Shown here piece after piece: positions 61,640 to 64,000 of a DNA stretch of 64,000 bases. The translations under genes and the position numbers were made by a program. The notes beneath the pieces were generated by a model. That model did not search any database. It had not been told where the DNA came from and worked only from the letters and a program-made list of their open reading frames with translations. Source of the DNA: Plectrocnemia conspersa (lineage: Eukaryota > Arthropoda > Insecta > Trichoptera > Polycentropodidae); NCBI GenBank assembly GCA_009617715.1, contig VTFK01000346.1:496001-560000 (forward strand). Reading direction: 5' to 3'. The first letter of the stretch is position 1, and each line of letters opens with the position of its first letter.

Positions 61640-62290
61640 GCAGCTGCAGCAGGTTGTAGAAGAGGCGCTGCAGGCGATCCAGAGCTGGATGGACCGAGTC
61701 GGGCTCGCACTCGCTGCGGAGAAGACCGAAGCAGTATTCTTTACGCGGAGGCGCAGGTTATAATCGCCGAGGATAGCGATTGACGGCTTCGAAGTGCCTT
61801 TTAAGAGAGTAATCCACTACCTGAGTGTGCAGATAGATGACAAGCTGCGCTTCGTCAGACACGCCGAGGCGGTGGCGGCGAAGGTGGGGCGCGTAGTGGA
61901 GGATCTCGCCAGGCTGATGCCGACCGTCGGAGGGCCGACGCCGGAGAAGACGACGACGCTGAGCACACACAAGATGTGGACAGGATGGCGCTAGAAAGGA
62001 CCATAGGAAGGACTGCCACAGAAGACACTATGGTCCAATTGATGCTACTAAACCGAAGCTCTTACGAGGCATGGACGAACTTCGTGTCGGCCGTGATGCG
62101 AAGAAAACAGAGCTGAGAGACATGAGAGTCCCAGAACTGAGCGAACCGAAGTACAAATATTAAATAGATGGTGCCAGTCGTTCAGGGGAGGGCAGGGGAG
62201 AGTTTTTTAGTCGGTAGGTCGCTGCCTAACAGCGGAATCCGACACAACGTCAACCTGGAGGTTGACTTTGTATTTCGAAGATTTCCTCTC
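61640..62290 (+). pseudogene. R1-clade LINE fragment (RT thumb to 3' end)
   Basis: GC-rich insert unlike its surroundings. The reading frame gives [20 protein letters not shown] and [15 protein letters not shown]. After a stop and shift it continues [39 protein letters not shown] and LARLMPTVGGPTPEK. This is the R1/TRAS-type block W....GL.LA..KTEAV..T with LG..LD..L.F..H and ARLMPN.GGP. Downstream sequence to 62290 would be its C-terminus or 3' UTR. It is sandwiched exactly between two (TA)n tracts, suggesting microsatellite-targeted insertion. Confidence 0.8.
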
Positions 62291-62296
62291 CTCTTA

Positions 62297-62299
<3 letters not shown>

Positions 62300-62383
<84 letters not shown>
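62300..62383. repeat. (TA)n microsatellite, ~84 bp
   Basis: About 42 uninterrupted TA units immediately downstream of the R1-clade fragment. Confidence 0.95.
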
Positions 62384-62386
<3 letters not shown>

Positions 62387-63220
62387 CTAGTGTTTTTAAC
62401 ATAAAAATCAAGTAAAAGTGCAAAATAAAAAGCTCGAAGTAATGAAAAAAAGTGTATAAAAAATAAAAATCTCCTGATGATGCCAAAAATATTTTAGCGA
62501 AATATTGAGACTGAAAATTAAAGGAAAAACGCGATCTAAACCACGTAATTATAATAAATTTAAAATGTATTTATCGCGTGTAAAATAAGCAAATTAAAAT
62601 AAATTTAATATATATATGTATGTATATGTAAGAGAGGTTTCTATACCACTGTAAAATTTCTCGTCAAAACAAGGTTTAACAATTTCGTTGAATTTTTATA
62701 TTGTTTGTATTAAATTATAAATACATAGCGATTTTTTACTTACATGCGTGTGTTTTACTCACTAGGCGTGGCGCTATAACCTTTATCGGGGCCACGGCCA
62801 TCTTAGCTGGGCTATTTATTTATTTATTAATTTTGTGGATATATTAATTAAAAAATAATATTTTCAGCTTATAACTAATAATACTGTGCAATGAACATAA
62901 TATTACAGTGAATGTATACTACTAGTAAAATATATTTTCACTAGCACTTAGTCAAATAATATAGACGTGAAATCATATTAGACGAATTCTCATTGACTTT
63001 TCATTATTATTTTTTGTTTTAAGGGTTCACTAAATCTCTTAGACAAAAAAATAAGTAAGGTGATTTAATTTACAGCTTCACTTATTTATTTGTATTACTA
63101 GTTTTAATATGCTATATGTCTATGAAAAAATAAAAAATAAAATTAGCAGATATCATATGACTATATTGTCATTGATAGATATACTTATAGATTTTTAACC
63201 TAACATGTTGATAATTAAAG
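62384..63220. other. AT-rich intron, nothing recognised
   Basis: A short GC-richer patch lies at 62760-62810 (ggcgtggcgctataaccttt). Confidence 0.45.
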
Positions 63221-63229
63221 TAACGTATT

Positions 63230-63560
63230 TTTATGGCACAAGCTTGTTTATATGTTTGTTTGTGTGTTAAATTGCAAACCGAGTCAGCCAACAAGTGCAC
63301 GGCCGTTTGCCAATGACTGTTTGTGTTTCAGTTTAACTTAACTGCTGGTTTGTTACAAACGCCGAGTTGACATTTCAACCCGACTACAACTGTCCGAACG
63401 CAATTAAGCTTGGTAGAAATAGCGCCGCCTATTTTATGTACCACCCAGTAGTTGGGCAAAATTATGAGCCATAAAGTAACGATGCAGTTTGGACGCCAGA
63501 CAAAAGTGGACTTTTGTCAGGATGCTAACCAGCGGTTGAAAAACAGTTAGGTATACAATA
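63230..63560. other. GC-richer island near the right edge
   Basis: Single-copy sequence with accgagtcagccaacaagtg and atagcgccgcctattttatg and no open frame. It may be regulatory. It lies upstream of the first supported dpr exon by 15 kb. Confidence 0.3.
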
Positions 63561-64000
63561 GAACTAAGTAGTTTTCCGTTCAATGTTTATATAAGGAAAA
63601 ATGAACATATGTAATATTACACTTAACTAAGACTTTTCAGTTCTATGTTTTCACAATACCAACATATATGTATTGATTGCTACCGTAGTGTAACCCATTA
63701 GGCTAATGTCTGTAATAGTAAAATAGTAAAATTACAATAATAATCATTATTTAGGAAATTAATGTTTTTTTACGTTGTTCTTTGATATCTATTATAAATC
63801 GATTATGTTATACATTTTTTTAATTAAAGCACAATGCATTACTAAATAAAAAATGTCATTCAACACACATTTTCGCAAAACAGTAATTTATACCGCCACG
63901 TTATACGACAATGCTTTTACGACCGTGCAACGTGCGACAGTAAAAAAATCCATAAATTGGTTCATTCGTCGTTCGACTAGCAGACTATTTAATTTATTTC
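63561..64000. other. AT-rich sequence to window edge
   Basis: No feature is supported. Confidence 0.5.

Noticed and set aside
62168..62404. 78-codon frame and its antisense partner
   Set aside because: Both are largely (TA)n translated as Ile-Tyr repeats.

Overview
This window is nuclear DNA of an insect; the order cannot be fixed from the sequence. It is strongly AT-rich. The only host gene I can support is one neuronal cell-surface gene on the minus strand, and everything else is intron. Three short exons at 48018-48208, 13255-13383 and 9985-10078 join in frame (phase 0, 0, then 1). Together they encode the first immunoglobulin domain of a DPR (defective proboscis extension response) protein, best matching Dpr9. 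The introns are about 34.6 kb and 3.2 kb. At least 15.8 kb of intron lies upstream and at least 10 kb downstream inside the window. No signal-peptide exon and no second Ig-domain exon was found, so both probably lie outside.

The introns are packed with old, broken transposons. One non-LTR retrotransposon (LINE) family of the Jockey/CR1 type is present as seven or more fragments (1-1860, 5054-5110, 7880-9640, 32565-32650, 45530-45800, 56525-57905, plus a 3' tail at 20050-20130). Three of these carry a terminal hairpin ending in (TAAAA)n-like tails. Other residents are a second Jockey-like family (38370-38740, 43397-43600); an R1-clade LINE fragment between two long (TA)n tracts (61494-62383); a hAT element with an 8-bp target duplication (11177-12186); a Tc1 element with TA ends (48548-49956); a mariner remnant (42770-43065); a piggyBac-like element (26169-27795) and a second piggyBac-like end (38850-38935); a pair of about 1.05-kb inverted-terminal-repeat elements (15790-16823, 53145-54211); a small GC-armed MITE in two copies (4798-5054, 58665-58886); and a candidate tRNA-type SINE in two copies (10890-11130, 20130-20390).

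Between these lie AT-rich intron and about fifteen isolated GC/CpG-rich islands of 150-600 bases with no recognisable protein. They are candidate intronic regulatory elements of the dpr gene, but only comparison with related genomes could show that. Several repeat pairs have no family I can name: 3020-3565 with 39700-40150, 46420-46880 with 47185-47690, and a long palindrome at 42516-42635. No rRNA, tRNA gene, CRISPR array or bacterial-type operon was seen. The system most worth following is the possible SINE-LINE partnership, in which a SINE-like repeat ends in the hairpin tail of the resident LINE.
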